Shown here: positions 26,333-35,877 of the stretch, piece by piece
Layout of the letters: every line of letters begins with the position of its first letter
Numbering within the stretch: position 1 is the stretch's first letter
Source of the DNA: Unio delphinus
Taxonomy: Eukaryota; Mollusca; Bivalvia; Unionida; Unionidae
Direction: 5' to 3'
DNA: 64,000 bases
Assembly: GCA_029339505.1 (NCBI GenBank)
Contig: JAQISU010000003.1
Span: 15,713,001 to 15,777,000 of the forward strand
Translations under genes and position numbers: made by a program
Notes under the pieces: generated by a model
The model's database searches: none
The model's input: only the letters and a program-made list of their open reading frames with translations
What the model was told of the DNA's origin: nothing

Positions 26333-26368
26333 AATAAAAGACCAGAAATGTGGAAATACCTTCACAAG
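26333..26368 (+). CDS. PLEKHA8: Candidate 36-bp micro-exon of the PLEKHA8-like gene
   Basis: A pyrimidine-rich acceptor (TTTTAATTATTTAG) and a good donor (CACAAG|GTAAGA) bracket 36 bases that keep phase 0 on both sides and encode NKRPEMWKYLHK. It would sit in the poorly conserved linker, so it could be alternatively spliced or absent from the mRNA. Confidence 0.4.
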
Positions 26369-26484
26369 GTAAGATGATTGTAGTCTTTAGGGGTATAGTA
26401 TGCAGAATTACAGACAACAGTTCACATGTTTTACACATCTTCAGACTGTCCAGGTAGTCATTCTGAAAAATTAAAATTTTTCAG

Positions 26485-26652
26485 AAATTAGACGAAGCAA
26501 CTTCATTACTTAGTGCTACTTGTGATACATTCATCAAAACCCTGGAAGAATGTATGAGGACTGCAAATGCTGTGATTTCCTTTCAACATCCACACCAACA
26601 TGTTACTGATGCTGCCTTGCCAACAACACCTCTTGTAGTTCCTATTAAAAAG
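26485..26652 (+). CDS. PLEKHA8: PLEKHA8-like exon ([14 protein letters not shown] segment)
   Basis: Acceptor AATTTTTCAG; 56 codons in phase 0 with [21 protein letters not shown], a segment conserved in FAPP1 and FAPP2; donor AAAAAG|GTTGGT. Confidence 0.93.
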
Positions 26653-27142
26653 GTTGGTTGATTTTAGTGCCTTATCTGTGTTGTGTGAATGTGTATGGTT
26701 TGCTTTGCTTTGCCTAATCACCAGACCATCTTTCAATTAGTTTTTAACAGATAATCCTTGCTTAAATATTTTATTTATCGTGTATTGGTTGATAAGAAAC
26801 TTGCAGAATGAATGCTAGTTGTAAAAGTACTGAATCTGCCCATTTCCTTTCTGCATTTAAAGATAAATCAAGACTTTCATGAAGTGAACAGAATGTTTCA
26901 TTAAAATGGTTTATGAAGGTTTTCAGAATTCTAAAAATAATTTGACTTTATGACATAAAGAAAAATTAAGGCCATTAAAAGAAATTATTTTCATTTCTAC
27001 ATTTTTTGGACCAATTCATTTTTATCTCTTATCTTTTCTGGTCTAGAAAGTGTAAATTATTATACAATTTAGATTTTTTTTGTACCAGTGCTTGGCTGGT
27101 TAGGTGATACATAATTATCTTCTACCTTTCATTACCTTTCAG
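26653..27142 (+). other. PLEKHA8-like intron before the small linker exon
   Basis: 490 bp of AT-rich intron; nothing else seen. Confidence 0.8.
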
Positions 27143-27183
27143 GGCCAAAAATATCAAATATCTAGGTCCAGTTCTTTGGACAA
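27143..27183 (+). CDS. PLEKHA8: PLEKHA8-like small linker exon
   Basis: 41 bp between TTACCTTTCAG and GACAA|GTAAGT, encoding GQKYQISRSSSLDK in phase 0 to phase 2. Phases match both neighbours, and the Ser-rich SRSSSLD stretch is typical of the regulatory linker. Confidence 0.75.
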
Positions 27184-27855
27184 GTAAGTTTATATTAGAC
27201 CATACATCTTGGAGCTCCATTACATCTCTCTTTCTCTCACCTTACCTAATCCCATCTCATCGGCAACTTTCTACTTGTCAGAGATAATTTTTTGCTTTTA
27301 TCTAAATTTAATAGTTGTATGATTTTTTTGTGTGTTTAATTAATGCACACATCATGCTTTAGAAAAAAAGCACTGCAATAATATTGTTTTTAGAGACTTT
27401 CATTCTTAGGAAAAATGATCCTCTTACAAATCATCAGGTTTCATGTTGATCACATGGTACTTTTCAAGTTGCCTTCACATCAGGTTTCATGAATAATGGA
27501 CTTGTAGAGAATGGACAGCCACTCATTCACCTTGTAGGCCTAACATTAATCTCGAATCCAGCTGTTGAAATAGCGTTTTTTACCAGAATAATACCTTTGT
27601 GTATACAGCATGAAATCACATTCTTTACACCAAAGTAATTTATGATAGAGATAATTCCACAGCCAATAATAAAAAAACTGTTCAGTGCTACCTTAAGAAA
27701 GAATACAGCTTCAGTGTCTGTACATCTTTAAATATTTACTTCATGTTACATGTAAAGAAATTCTGTTTCTGAAGACATATTCACTAGTTTATTGAATTCA
27801 TTTCATATTCATTAATCTAAAACAGAGTTTTAAATTTACATATTTTATATTTCAG
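27184..27855 (+). other. PLEKHA8-like intron before the large linker exon
   Basis: 672 bp of AT-rich intron; nothing else seen. Confidence 0.8.
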
Positions 27856-28323
27856 AAGCGTACTTGGGCGAGGGTCTAGGTCACCTTCAGTATCAAGTCT
27901 TGAAAATACACCACCTATGCAAAAATCATCAAGGCAACGCACTGTATCAAGTAATTCTTACTCAGATCAGTCTGAAAGTGAAAATGTTAAAGGTAGTAAC
28001 AGGACTACAAGCACTATTCATGAAAATAGCAGTACTTTGCAAGAAATATCAAACACTAATGGCAACCAGTCCATGTCACATGATCACATTCAGTCACATG
28101 ACAAGCATGTGTCAGATGACTCAAGCAGTCAGAATCAAGTGCATTCCAAACCTGTTATTCCTCCATCAGGCTGCCTTGGAAATGTTTCCAATGGACCAGT
28201 AGAAGTTGCATCACCACATGGTGTTAAACAATCAAATGAAGATGTGACAGTCAGTGATGGGGATGTATTCTTGGATGCTGTTGATGCAAAGATTCCAACC
28301 TTTTTCAGTGTCATGAAACCTAG
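27856..28323 (+). CDS. PLEKHA8: PLEKHA8-like large linker exon
   Basis: Acceptor ATATTTCAG; the phase-2 join gives KSVLGRGSRSPSVSS and a long Ser/Asn/His-rich disordered linker. It ends with AKIPTFFSVMKPR, the conserved segment just before the GLTP domain in FAPP2. The donor is CCTAG|GTAAAG, phase 2. The following intron carries the hAT element and the first viral element. Confidence 0.9.
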
Positions 28324-29096
28324 GTAAAGTATTGTACTTTAAACCAACTTTTATCACCATGAACCTACAGACATTTTAGCACAGAGTAAGGTTAGCACAT
28401 GTCTAATCCAGGAAGTTAAGAATTTAAAGTGCTATAAAAAATAAATATATTCATGGATTTAACCAAATGATTATAAGGTAGTGTACTTGTGTCTTCTTTA
28501 AATACATTTCACAATCATAATTAATACCTTAGAAGAATTGCCTACATCACATATCCAGCCCTCCCAGAGAATTATTTTAGAAGCTAAAATGTATCTGCTC
28601 TTGGTATAAGGATTGTTGCAAAATCCCATGAAAGTCTCAGTTACTCATTGCCAAGCAGCATGGTCTCATCAAGAGACACCTTGCAGATCTTCTACTAAAT
28701 TTCTGGAAGTTCTACACTCAAAAGTTCGAGGAGTCTTCACTTCAAAAGGGAAATATACTCCATCTGTGATTTCAACTAGTCTTTCTTCCAATGATGGCAA
28801 ATTTAGTTTACAATTTTCACTTTATAGTATTGACATACTTGCACAGGCAACTTCCCAATAGTTATGGCTATTGTTTTAATTTATATGAGTGCACAAGTCT
28901 GTATTGGGGTATAGACAACTCTTAACATGTTTATAATTTCTGCTAGGACTGGATACATGCAGGTAAGTTTTCTATACCAATGCTGCAATCATGGCATTTG
29001 TGAACCAAGCTTCATTGACCTTACTTGTACAGGGTATCATTGAGCCTCTCTAAATGTGAATTGATATTTAATTGATACTTTATTGCTGTCATTAGG
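28324..29096 (+). other. Left part of the intron that holds element 1
   Basis: Unique AT-rich intron sequence up to the hAT duplication at 29097; no gene seen. Confidence 0.7.
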
Positions 29097-29434
29097 CCAT
29101 ATGATAGTGATGGGAATTGATCAGAAATTCATAATCAATAATCGGTTCCCCTTAACCAACTGATCATCGATTATAATCGGTTACTAAAAGCAAATTAAAA
29201 TTTTTGTTAGTTATATCTTTGATTAAGAGTTCAATATTTTTATAAATGTATAGGAGTAATCTCTTTTAATGACATGTATTCTTTAACTTGACAATAATAT
29301 TACATTGTGTGTTACTTTTGTTCTATAACTTTGTTGAATGAACGCAACTTTTTATGGCTGATCAGTCATATGTAACTGAAACACTGCTACAATCCCCTGA
29401 AATTCTTTCATTCCTATGTGATGTGTCTATAATT

Positions 29435-29439
29435 TAAAG
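29435..29439. repeat. Target-site duplication of element 1 (left; partner 44413-44417)
   Basis: TAAAG occurs directly outside both inverted repeats. Confidence 0.85.
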
Positions 29440-29755
29440 AGCAGCAGAAGGGGCGAATCAGACAACATTTTTAGACAAGTTTTCACTGAAATCACGCTTA
29501 AAATCAATGAAACCAATGACATCAGACCCAAAAGTCAATGACATCAGGTCCCAAATGTGTATGTGAATCATGGATTAGGTCCCAAAAAAAAATTATGAAA
29601 AATTCAATGAAATTAATGAAATCAAAAACTTTTCAACTATTACATTTTTTGGGAAAAAGGGACTACAACGTCGTTGTCACTACCCTCTCTGCTGTTGGAA
29701 CTTTCAGTTCTGGGTTAACCGAATATTTGATCCAGTCCGATACGATATCGTGTTC
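29440..29755. repeat. Left terminal inverted repeat of element 1
   Basis: 316 bp matching the reverse complement of 44097-44412 with two mismatches seen. It contains the last 13 or so codons of the ATPase gene and, at ~29684-29698, an inward-facing copy of the terminus (ACCCTCTCTGCTGTT). Confidence 0.92.
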
Positions 29756-30386
29756 GAGGGTCATGTAAATTTATTGTTACAAATCCGTGTGGGGTAGACT
29801 GAGCATGACTAAAGAAATTTCTAAATTGATTGAAGTCCATATCAGAACACCATGTCTGCCAAATATTTCGTAGCGTATGTGTATCAACGCCGTTGAATAC
29901 AGCAAGCATATTACAGTTATCTCTAATCACTTTTGGAATCTGAGTGTAGCGTTGAGTGACATAGATCACATCCGTGTTTTTATGCCTGCCTCTGGAAAAT
30001 ATTCTAGCAGGATTTTTTTGATTATCTAACATGACATCGTCGTATACAACTAAATTGTTGATACTTCCATCGAGGTCATTCACGGATGGCGCCTCGTCAA
30101 TATCGGTTATAAATTCAATAACATCCTCGCCGGCAATCTCTGAAGCGTTTTCATTAAAATCTTTTAGCACTTCATAGCATCGTTGGTCGTCTACGCTAGG
30201 GGCAATTAAATACAACTTATCCCACTTCATCCATCTCATTATTAAATTGAGCAACAATTGCGTTTTACCGGATCCAGATGGTCCGATTATAATTGCGCGG
30301 ATAGAGTTTGGTAGCGCTGCATGATGCTTCACTGGTTCTCTTGTTTTAGTCGCTGAAAAATCAATTATATTCATATCTCTATACAT
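29715..30386 (-). CDS. Packaging ATPase (FtsK/HerA, A32-like), element 1
   Basis: 223 residues. Walker A is GPSGSGKTQLLL (about residues 35-46), Walker B is NLVVYDDVMLD (~110-120), followed by the SRGRHKNTDVIYVTQR stretch that carries the sensor region. Length and motif order fit the genome-packaging ATPases of Polintons, virophages and poxvirus A32. It would pump linear DNA into the capsid. The gene runs outward and its 3' end lies inside the terminal repeat. The start codon is only 5 nt from that of the divergent zinc-ribbon gene; a second Met 12 nt further in (MNIIDFSATK) is an alternative start. It appears intact. Confidence 0.93.
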   Translation of the reverse strand: MYRDMNIIDFSATKTREPVKHHAALPNSIRAIIIGPSGSGKTQLLLNLIMRWMKWDKLYLIAPSVDDQRCYEVLKDFNENASEIAGEDVIEFITDIDEAPSVNDLDGSINNLVVYDDVMLDNQKNPARIFSRGRHKNTDVIYVTQRYTQIPKVIRDNCNMLAVFNGVDTHTLRNIWQTWCSDMDFNQFRNFFSHAQSTPHGFVTINLHDPRTRYRIGLDQIFG

Positions 30387-30391
30387 AAATT
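30387..30391. promoter_or_regulatory. Five-base divergent intergenic gap, element 1
   Basis: CAT-AAATT-ATG: two divergent start codons with five bases between them, identical in element 2 (47619-47623). Any promoter for one gene must lie within the other gene's coding sequence. Confidence 0.7.
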
Positions 30392-30921
30392 ATGGATCTA
30401 TATTGCGTGAAGTGTAAGGCGCGTACTGGCACAGCTGACTTGACGACGATTACAACTAAAAATAACCGATCAGCGCTTTCTGGTAAATGCGTACAGTGTA
30501 GTACAAAGAAATTTAGATTTGTTTCTAAACCCAAGGAACCCAAGGAACCTTTAAAAAAAAACGAGGAGGTGATATCGCTGCCAAATTAGCAAAACTCCCT
30601 GGAACCCCATGGGCAAAATACCCCGGAGAAAAACACCTTCCAGGGTATAGTTATTGTGGACCGGGAACAAGACTTGATATCAGACTCAATGATCAAAATC
30701 AGCCCCGACCCGGTGAGGAACCAATAAACGCTATTGATAAGGCCTGTCACCTTCATGATGTTGCTTATAAAAGCAGCAATTTGCAACACAGGCATCTAGC
30801 AGATGTGAAATTAATTCATGCGTTGAATGCTATTCCTGATAAATCCTTCAAAGAAAAATTGGCTTCATTTTTGATAAAATCGGCTATGAAAAGTAAATTG
30901 ATGTTAGGTGCTGGTAATTAA
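30392..30921 (+). CDS. DUF5679-type zinc ribbon fused by -1 frameshift to a phospholipase A2 domain, element 1
   Basis: Frame 0 (30392-30589, 65 residues) encodes a small zinc ribbon with YCVKCKARTG and KCVQC, as in DUF5679 proteins of large DNA viruses. At A_AAA_AAC (30556-30562) the -1 frame opens and runs to a stop at 30919. It encodes a parvovirus-type secreted-PLA2 fold: calcium loop YCGPGT and catalytic ACHLHDVAY. In the -1 frame no ATG lies between its last upstream stop and the domain, so a separate start is unlikely. The fusion would be about 176 residues. Parvovirus VP1 and some adintovirus proteins use such PLA2 domains to breach endosomal membranes; a virion entry role is inferred. 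Splicing is the alternative to frameshifting. Confidence 0.8.
30556..30562 (+). promoter_or_regulatory. -1 ribosomal frameshift slippery heptamer, element 1
   Basis: A_AAA_AAC in frame with the zinc-ribbon ORF, eight codons before its stop. An inverted repeat follows (CCCTGGAA at 30597, TTCCAGGG at 30638), a rather long spacing for a stimulator. The same heptamer exists in element 2. Confidence 0.7.
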
Positions 30922-30928
30922 TAGCAAC

Positions 30929-31891
30929 ATGGAATCTATTTACTATTCCCCAAGAGGATACTGGAGGGGTAACGCTGCAATCAGTAAACTCGCTAGCGCC
31001 GCAAAAGTGAAAAAAACCACTGCGGCTCATTGGTTATCCAAACAGGCACTATGGCAAATTTATCTACCACCGCCTAAACAAATTCAATTCTCGCATTTTG
31101 ATGTAACCGGACCCAATGAAGTTCATCAGGCTGATCTATTATTTCTGCCACATGATCGTGGTTACAAATATGCGTTAACTGTAGTTGATATTGCAAGTCG
31201 ATACAAAGAAGCAGAACCGTTAAAAACAAAATCGGCCACTGAAGTCGCTTCTGCATTTGAAAGGATTTATCGACGAGGTCCTCTGCACTGGCCAAATCTG
31301 TTACAAGTTGACCCGGGCAAGGAATTTCAGGGTGCAGTGTTATCTACAATGAAATATCACAATGTCGCTATCAGACGAGGGCATACTGCACTGCATCGTG
31401 ATCAGGCCATTGTAGAACGGTTTAATAAAACCCTTGCTGAGCGGTTATTTGGATATCAATATGCAAAAGAATTCATCCAAGAAAAAAGATCCCGTGAATG
31501 GGTTAAGAGATTACCAGGTGTAGTTACCGCACTGAATAACGAGATTACTAGAACCATCAACATGAAACCTATCAACGCGATTAAAAAGAAGTCGATACCT
31601 GAAAAACCACAAAAAGATTTCCCTAGAAACGCTAGCGTTTCCCAACCAATTCTTGGTAGTAATGTCATTGTGAGGTACTTATACGAACCAGGAGAGCTAG
31701 AAGGGGATAGAAAAAGGGCTACTGATCCTATTTGGAGCGTCACTACGCATAAGATATCTAGTATAACACGATCTACGGGTAGACCTCCAATCTATAAACT
31801 GGATTCAACTGCCCCTCAGCGTGGGTTTACTAGACAACAACTACAAGTAATTCCTGACGATACTCAATTGCCACCTCATGGTCTTAACTAG
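30929..31891 (+). CDS. Retroviral-type DDE integrase, element 1
   Basis: 320 residues from the ATG at 30929 (MESIYYSP). This start gives the same length as in element 2; the open frame reaches a little further up without an ATG. The rve core shows HQADLLFLP (first Asp), LQVDPGKEFQG (second Asp) and QAIVERFNKTLAERLF (Glu), with about 34 residues between second Asp and Glu. There is no HHCC zinc finger; the N-terminus is an HTH-like KVKKTTAAHWLSKQ. In Polintons this enzyme inserts the linear genome and makes 5-6-bp duplications. The gene ends tail-to-tail with the polymerase, overlapping by 8 bp. It carries one copy of the 14-bp palindrome in its C-terminal part. Confidence 0.95.
   Translation: MESIYYSPRGYWRGNAAISKLASAAKVKKTTAAHWLSKQALWQIYLPPPKQIQFSHFDVTGPNEVHQADLLFLPHDRGYKYALTVVDIASRYKEAEPLKTKSATEVASAFERIYRRGPLHWPNLLQVDPGKEFQGAVLSTMKYHNVAIRRGHTALHRDQAIVERFNKTLAERLFGYQYAKEFIQEKRSREWVKRLPGVVTALNNEITRTINMKPINAIKKKSIPEKPQKDFPRNASVSQPILGSNVIVRYLYEPGELEGDRKRATDPIWSVTTHKISSITRSTGRPPIYKLDSTAPQRGFTRQQLQVIPDDTQLPPHGLN
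31627..31640. repeat. 14-bp palindrome in the integrase gene, element 1
   Basis: AAACGCTAGCGTTT, a perfect palindrome, read as part of RNASVSQP. The same site is present in element 2. Confidence 0.85.
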
Positions 31892-33103
31892 CACCCTTGC
31901 GTCTATTGCACTCAAGACAAGTCAACATCACATTATTTCTGACATGACCGAGATTGTTATTTTTTCTGTCTACGGTGAATTGGCGAGGATCCTTATCCGA
32001 ATACTGCCAACGCATTATACAATTGCAACTCGCGCAGTGATTATTCTGTTGTTTCTTCAAAGTGATTATTAATTCAGCATCAATATCAAATTCTCGTTGT
32101 TTTTTTTTGTCCTGTTGTTTGTAACCGGAGAGTTTTTTATCAATAATATCATTATCGTCACCAATGATTTCATCATCGCCAATGATTTCATCATCGCCAC
32201 CAATGATTTCATCATCGCCTGACTCTGTCAGGACAATTCTTCGAAGTTGATTTATTTTTCGTACTCTAGACACTGCGAGATAGACTAAATTCGACCATTC
32301 TATGCGATTATCTACCATCCAAACAATTGTATCCGATATAGTCAATCCCTGTGAAGAGTGTATTGTTGCTGCATAACCTAGCGTCCACGGGGATTTATTA
32401 GCACGCAATGCATCTTCAACAACATTGATATCAACCAGCACAATATCATTTAATACTAAATTCTGTTTTTCACTTTGCCCTGGAATATCAACTTCGATGT
32501 TCTGTTTTCGCGTATCCGATGGCCTATAACAGAGGGGCACTGGAAGCGTTGCAAATTTTTGTTTATGCAATTCAAATAACTTCATCTGAAGTGTGTCTCT
32601 GACTATTTTTCTACTTGCAATGATCAAATCGTTTGGTCTCCACGCTTCCCAAAACTCATTCATGGGAGTTTCCGAAATTATTTCACGGGTTATTTCACAC
32701 TGGATTCTATCCGGTTGTAATCTAATTAGTTTCTTCAATTCTTTTAATTCATTATCAAGTGATCTATGATCGGTATCAATTTCTTCATAATAGTCTACAA
32801 AACCCTTTAGCCATTCATGGGGAGATGCACCGACAAATGGTGGTGGTTGCCCGTGATCACAGCACATGACTATTTTTGTATTCTTCAATAACAACCACTC
32901 AAGAAATATTTTTAAGACATCTTCGGACACTGTGTCTATTTCATCCCAAATGATAATTTCAGGAATAAATTTCTCTCCCATGCGCTCAGGAGTCCATTTA
33001 TCTCCCTTCCATCGGAAAAAGCTGTGATAAGTGCAAGCATTTACCCCTCTCTGTATCATTTCTCTTGCAAGTCTGTGAGTTGGTGTTAGCACAATCATGT
33101 TAG

Positions 33104-33117
33104 AAACGCTAGCGTTT
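33104..33117. repeat. 14-bp palindrome in the helicase region, element 1
   Basis: AAACGCTAGCGTTT encodes NASVS in the loop after motif I. Element 2 has an unrelated sequence of nearly the same length here. Confidence 0.85.
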
Positions 33118-35349
33118 CCACGACGGAATAACTCAATTGCCCGGGTTGTTTTTCCTGACCCGCCACAACCGTTTAAATAAACTGTTTTATACAGGCATAT
33201 TGGATCAGAAATCGGTGGTGCATTAGAAAATTCTGAACACTGATTGCTTTCTAAGTAATTATTTTCAATGGTAACATCTGCTGATTGAATATAATCATGA
33301 ATCATTTCTTTCTTAATTCTCCATGATCCCCATTTCTCGTTGCCAGTAGCCTTAAAATCAGCCATTTTGCTATTTATGTAAAATGAGTCAGTAGCAACTC
33401 TAACTGCGGTGGTAGGAAATCTATTGATCATTGAAAATAAATTAATAGAAGCATAACCAAGCATAGAAGCTCTCAAATGTGTGTACTGCGGATGGTATCC
33501 ATCATTGTAGGTAACAATTGTACCCAATTTGGTTCCATCGGACATAAATGCGTCCTTACGATTGACATATAGGCCCTTATTCGTTAAATCCGCCATTACA
33601 AAATCGTATTCAGCGTTGTCTATAATCAATCGTGAAGAATATTTCGTATTATCATCTTTGCCACCTTGGGTAAATTTACCGATTATTCTTCGTCCAAGAT
33701 TTTTTGCTTCATTGTTTCTGATTTCAAATAACTGTCTGGACCAATCCATGATTTATTGTTCATTAAAATCAGGAAACAGTTTTCGCTCTTCGCTAATTAT
33801 TTTTTCTAGATCAGGTTGTGGTAACCAGACTGATTTCTGTGCTCGATAGGATATAATTGCTTCACTGACAATTAATGATTTTAACATCTTACAATCAAGC
33901 ATATACCGTAACAACACTATTGGCATCCAGTGTTTTTCAGACATGTGTTTACCAATCCAAAGATAACTACACGGATGAAGTCCTTCAGCCATTTCAAATG
34001 ATACCACACAAGCGAATCCGGTTAAATCAAAATCAGGAAGTGGTCCATTAATAGCAACACGGGTCATTTCGTGTGTAGGGTGTCCAAATCGTCTGAAATA
34101 TTTCTCGCATTCTCCATACCCAAGAAAACTTCCTGGATAACACGCAATCATATCAACTGAAATAACGGAATCAGAGGTGTATTTTGTGTTCCATAATCCG
34201 CCGTGGCTGTATTCAAGACAGGACAATTTGACATCTGATAAGAACTCACTTCGTGTTGGTTTCCACGCGTTTTTCTTTCTAGCAAAATGCGCTGCAATGG
34301 ATGGTACTGTGAAACAGTTTGCTAATAATTGATCGTCTTCTTCTCCGTCCTCAGAAAACTCACTAGCTAGTTGTTTCATTTGATTCTGCAGTTCTTCAGT
34401 ACGGTATAATTCTCCGTTGGGCCTTACAAACTGATCAAATCTGCATTCCTCGTCTGAATTACTATGAAATAACCACGCTGACACAGGGTCGTTTTTACTC
34501 AAATGGTAAATAGCATCAAATAATTTCTGCTCGGTAAAACATTCTTCAGGTCCCAACCCTGCTGGGGATAGATATTTTACGGTTCTATCCCGTGGAAATA
34601 TTGTTACTGCAGATGACCACGCGTGCGCGTTATGATCAATAATTTCAATGGGAACTCCCTGTGATTTATATTTCGATTCGTATAATACTTCTCCGGTGAT
34701 TGTTCTTACCGATATTGGAAATCTTAATGATTTTTCTAATTTAGTTATATCCTGAATTGTTGCTCCATGCTCTTTTACCGTTAACTCCCACTCGGTTATT
34801 TTTTTTCGTCTTAGATCAGTGAGTTTATTTCCCCGGGATGCATTTGTGAAGTGTTCTATTATTCGTTCTGCTACACAATTTAGCCCTGTCGAATATTTCA
34901 TGGGTGCTAGTTTTGAAATATCAGGTTTTTCATTGAGCGGATAGATCCCGTAAACAACTGCTGTGACAGGATAAGATCTTTCGTAATAGGGTTTATCAAT
35001 TCCAGTCAAAATTCCCGGTTTGGAATCCTGATTCACGGTGACAGTTTTTTTGCCCCTGAGAATGGGTTCAAATTTATCCTTAATAATCCATTTGCCATCT
35101 TCACGGATAACGAATTTGATTCGGAAAAAATGACTTTTTTCCCCAATACGTGAAATGATCACTGCTGCCTTTTCATCATTCATGGTAGCGTCAACAACAC
35201 CATCAATTCGAAATGTTGACCAACAATAAGATGCTCCATCACGCTTGAATTCATTAAAACAGTCTCTGATGGGTTTATCAAGAATTTTATTCTTGGGTGT
35301 ATTAGAAACTATATCAAGATTGAATTGAGCATCCTTCCATGATGATCTC

Positions 35350-35783
35350 ATGTTTCCGTCTCTTGGACGTTTTTTGGGTCTATCGCGATTAAATCTAGGA
35401 TTGATTTTTAATAATCTCTTAAACTCTTTCATGTTTCCGTCTATTGTGCGTTTGTTACGCTTTTTGGGTCTATCGAGATTAAATTTAGGATTGATTTTCA
35501 ATAATCTCTTAAACTCTTTCATGTTTCCGTCTCTTGGACGCTTGTTACGTTTGTTTCCGTCTATTGGACGTTTTTTGGGTCTATCGAGATTAAATCTAGG
35601 ATTGATTTTTAATAATCTCTTAAACTCTTTCATGTTTCCGTCTCTTTGACATTTGTTTCTGTTTACTACACGTTTTTTGGGTCTATCGAGATTAAATCTA
35701 GGATTGATTTTCAATAATCTCTTGAACTCTCTATCAGCATTGAATTTAGCATTTTTCGAAGTCAATCTCTTGAACTCTTTCAT
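35350..35783 (-). repeat. Coding tandem repeats at the polymerase N-terminus, element 1
   Basis: Repeats of roughly 80-100 bp encode units of the type MKEFKRLLKINPRFNLDRPK followed by KRP.DGN. Four to five units differ in linker length. Each begins with Met, so several in-frame starts exist. The repeats are strongly basic. Confidence 0.85.
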
Positions 35784-35825
35784 GCTATATATAAAACAGG
35801 AGTCTAAATGAAAGATTTATGTATA

Positions 35826-35867
35826 ATCAATCACTGCAATGGGTCAGTCATTGAATTAGACAATAGT
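35826..35867 (+). pseudogene. Remnant of the small zinc-protein gene, element 1
   Basis: About 40 bp matches the first and last codons of the 120-residue zinc gene of element 2 (INHC start region, then ELDN). The middle ~300 bp is deleted and the ATG reads ATC. The gene is lost here. Confidence 0.75.
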
Positions 35868-35877
35868 GTAGTATATA

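Larger units (their letters stand above)
22538..26484 (+). other. PLEKHA8-like intron 4 (with candidate micro-exon)
   Basis: Contains a 33-bp tandem repeat (24081-24239), a SINE split by a Tigger-like relic (24530-25625), a poly-T tract near 26032-26045 and the candidate micro-exon at 26333. Confidence 0.8.
31884..35783 (-). pseudogene. DNA polymerase B-SF1 helicase-HNH protein, interrupted, element 1
   Basis: One long minus-strand frame is divided by a TAA at 33755-33753; element 2 has GAA at this place. Before the stop come N-terminal basic repeats, a family-specific domain (LNCVAERIIEHFTNASRGNK) and polymerase motif A (SVDMIACYPGSF). After it, in the same frame, come motif B-like RRIIGKFTQGG, motif C-like VATDSFYI, helicase motifs (GCGGSGKTT, WDEID, AATIHSSQG, LAVSRVR) and a C-terminal HNH/zinc unit. 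The stop lies between palm motifs A and B, so neither half could be a working polymerase; the downstream half could at best start at the Met at 33749. Helicase motif III also differs (MCCDHGQ against MCGDQGQ). Confidence 0.85.

Noticed and set aside
28613..28861. 82-codon frame after the large linker exon
   Set aside because: Intronic; the preceding exon has a good donor and its frame joins perfectly to the exon at 45455.
31878..32072. 64-codon plus-strand frame conserved in both elements (also 49095-49289)
   Set aside because: Antisense of the conserved HNH end of the polymerase protein; conservation follows from the real gene.
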